The notes beneath the pieces were generated by a model that was given only the letters and a program-made list of their open reading frames with translations, searched no databases and was not told where the DNA came from. From NCBI RefSeq assembly GCF_013366375.1, contig NZ_JABWMJ010000004.1, positions 392,707 to 456,706 of the forward strand: DNA of 64,000 nucleotides, read 5' to 3'. This DNA is from Rhizobacter koreensis. GTDB taxonomy: Bacteria > Pseudomonadota > Gammaproteobacteria > Burkholderiales > Burkholderiaceae_C. Of this stretch, positions 63,472 to 64,000 are shown piece by piece (the first letter of the stretch is position 1; every line of letters starts with the position of its first letter). Both the position numbers and the translations under genes were made by a program.

Positions 63472-64000
63472 TCAGCCACCGAGGGCCACCCGGTTGCCCG
63501 AGGCCCGGTCGGCCGACGACGATGCGGTCGCTGGCCCCCGGCCCTGGTCGGGGCCGGTGGCACGCTGGCACCACACATCGGCCCAGTCCGTGCCCGCATG
63601 GCGCGGCACGAACACCCGCACCTGGCGCGGGCCGGTGGTCCTCTCCTCCCGCTTCAGCCGCCGCGCGAGCGCGTAGGCGAAGCACTGGCCGGCGAAGTCG
63701 CCGCCGGCGTCGTTGTCCGCATAGATGCAGACCTCGCGCACGGTGTCCGGCACCCAGAGCTTCTCCAGGTTGCCGGCGCTGATGCCGGCCCACACGGGCT
63801 TGCCGGTGGCCAGGTGCACCGCCAGGGCGGTCTCGATGCCTTCGCACAGCGCGAGCTGCGCGCCGGCGTCGAACAGCCGCACGGCGGCGCCGTGGATGCC
63901 CGCGGAGAGCACCTTCTTCGCGTCGGCGGCGTCGAGCTTTCGGCCATCGCGCAGGTAGGTCCGGTGCAGCGTCACGGCCTGACCATCCGGCGCCTGGATC
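63472..64000 (-). CDS. Toprim-domain protein (plasmid/phage primase-like), 3' part
   Basis: The visible 175 or so residues form a Toprim fold with the conserved Glu in LCEGIETALAV and the acidic pair in IYADNDAGGDFAG. This arrangement is typical of the C-terminal half of DNA primase-helicase-like proteins of ICEs and phages. The frame continues past base 64000, so the N-terminal zinc or primase part is outside the window. The last 25 residues are low-complexity Ala/Ser/Gly. Confidence 0.8.
   Translation of the reverse strand, partial: IQAPDGQAVTLHRTYLRDGRKLDAADAKKVLSAGIHGAAVRLFDAGAQLALCEGIETALAVHLATGKPVWAGISAGNLEKLWVPDTVREVCIYADNDAGGDFAGQCFAYALARRLKREERTTGPRQVRVFVPRHAGTDWADVWCQRATGPDQGRGPATASSSADRASGNRVALGG

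Noticed and set aside
1..64000. CRISPR array, tRNA, rRNA or cobalamin riboswitch
   Set aside because: No regularly spaced repeats, no tRNA-like or rRNA-like stretch, and no B12-box-like sequence upstream of icmF or the adenosyltransferase was seen on reading; a covariance search was not possible.

Overview
The window is GC-rich and gene-dense. It looks like a conjugative element (ICE or large plasmid) of a Burkholderiales-type betaproteobacterium. The grounds are three Bug/TctC-type binding proteins, IS1071 (an element typical of catabolic plasmids and ICEs in Comamonadaceae and Alcaligenaceae), an F-type tra cluster, and a mobile-element-borne FlhD/FlhC pair. No species call is possible from the window alone.

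Layout. (1) 1-6.9 kb, minus strand: an F-type conjugative cluster reading pilin - TraL - TraE - TraK - TraB - DsbC-like, preceded by a lytic transglycosylase, an OmpA-like lipoprotein and an unrecognised protein. (2) 7.5-18.6 kb, plus strand: a five-gene operon made of three proteins matching SspF/SspG/SspH in size, order and ATPase motifs (phosphorothioate-dependent restriction, DndFGH/DptFGH-like), a DUF262 protein and a eukaryotic-type Ser/Thr protein kinase. (3) 18629-54733: a 36,105-bp composite transposon bounded by two full-length 3,204-bp IS1071 copies in the same orientation. It is flanked by the 5-bp target duplication CAGAA and sits inside the last codons of the kinase gene. (4) 55.0-60.1 kb, minus strand: a three-gene operon with DUF4007 (SspB), a P-loop ATPase (SspC) and a PP-loop sulfurtransferase (SspD), the single-strand phosphorothioation module. 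(5) 60.1-64 kb: a small unknown gene, FlhC/FlhD-like activators, a DUF932 protein and the end of a Toprim protein, again element backbone.

Defence locus. Removing the transposon joins regions 2 and 4 into one convergent cassette of about 16.5 kb, sspFGH-DUF262-kinase facing sspDCB. The kinase reading frame is restored exactly, to 295 codons. sspBCD-sspFGH cassettes are described. The DUF262 and kinase genes as fixed partners are the part I do not recognise as described. No SspA cysteine desulfurase is in the window.

Transposon cargo. At the inner edges lie a truncated acetolactate synthase gene and a truncated TetR gene. Between them is a catabolic set: a fused B12-dependent acyl-CoA mutase (IcmF) with its adenosyltransferase, 3-hydroxyacyl-CoA dehydrogenase, acyl-CoA dehydrogenase and SCP2-type thiolase; a CoA transferase with an enoyl-CoA hydratase-like protein and an MDR oxidoreductase; a complete Liv-type ABC importer; an acyl-CoA ligase; three SDR dehydrogenases; FAH-family and carboxymuconolactone decarboxylase-family proteins; three Bug binding proteins; and AraC, LysR, Lrp and two paralogous MarR regulators. 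Together these suggest import, CoA activation, carbon-skeleton rearrangement and beta-oxidation of a branched carboxylic acid, possibly a xenobiotic. The substrate cannot be read from the sequence.
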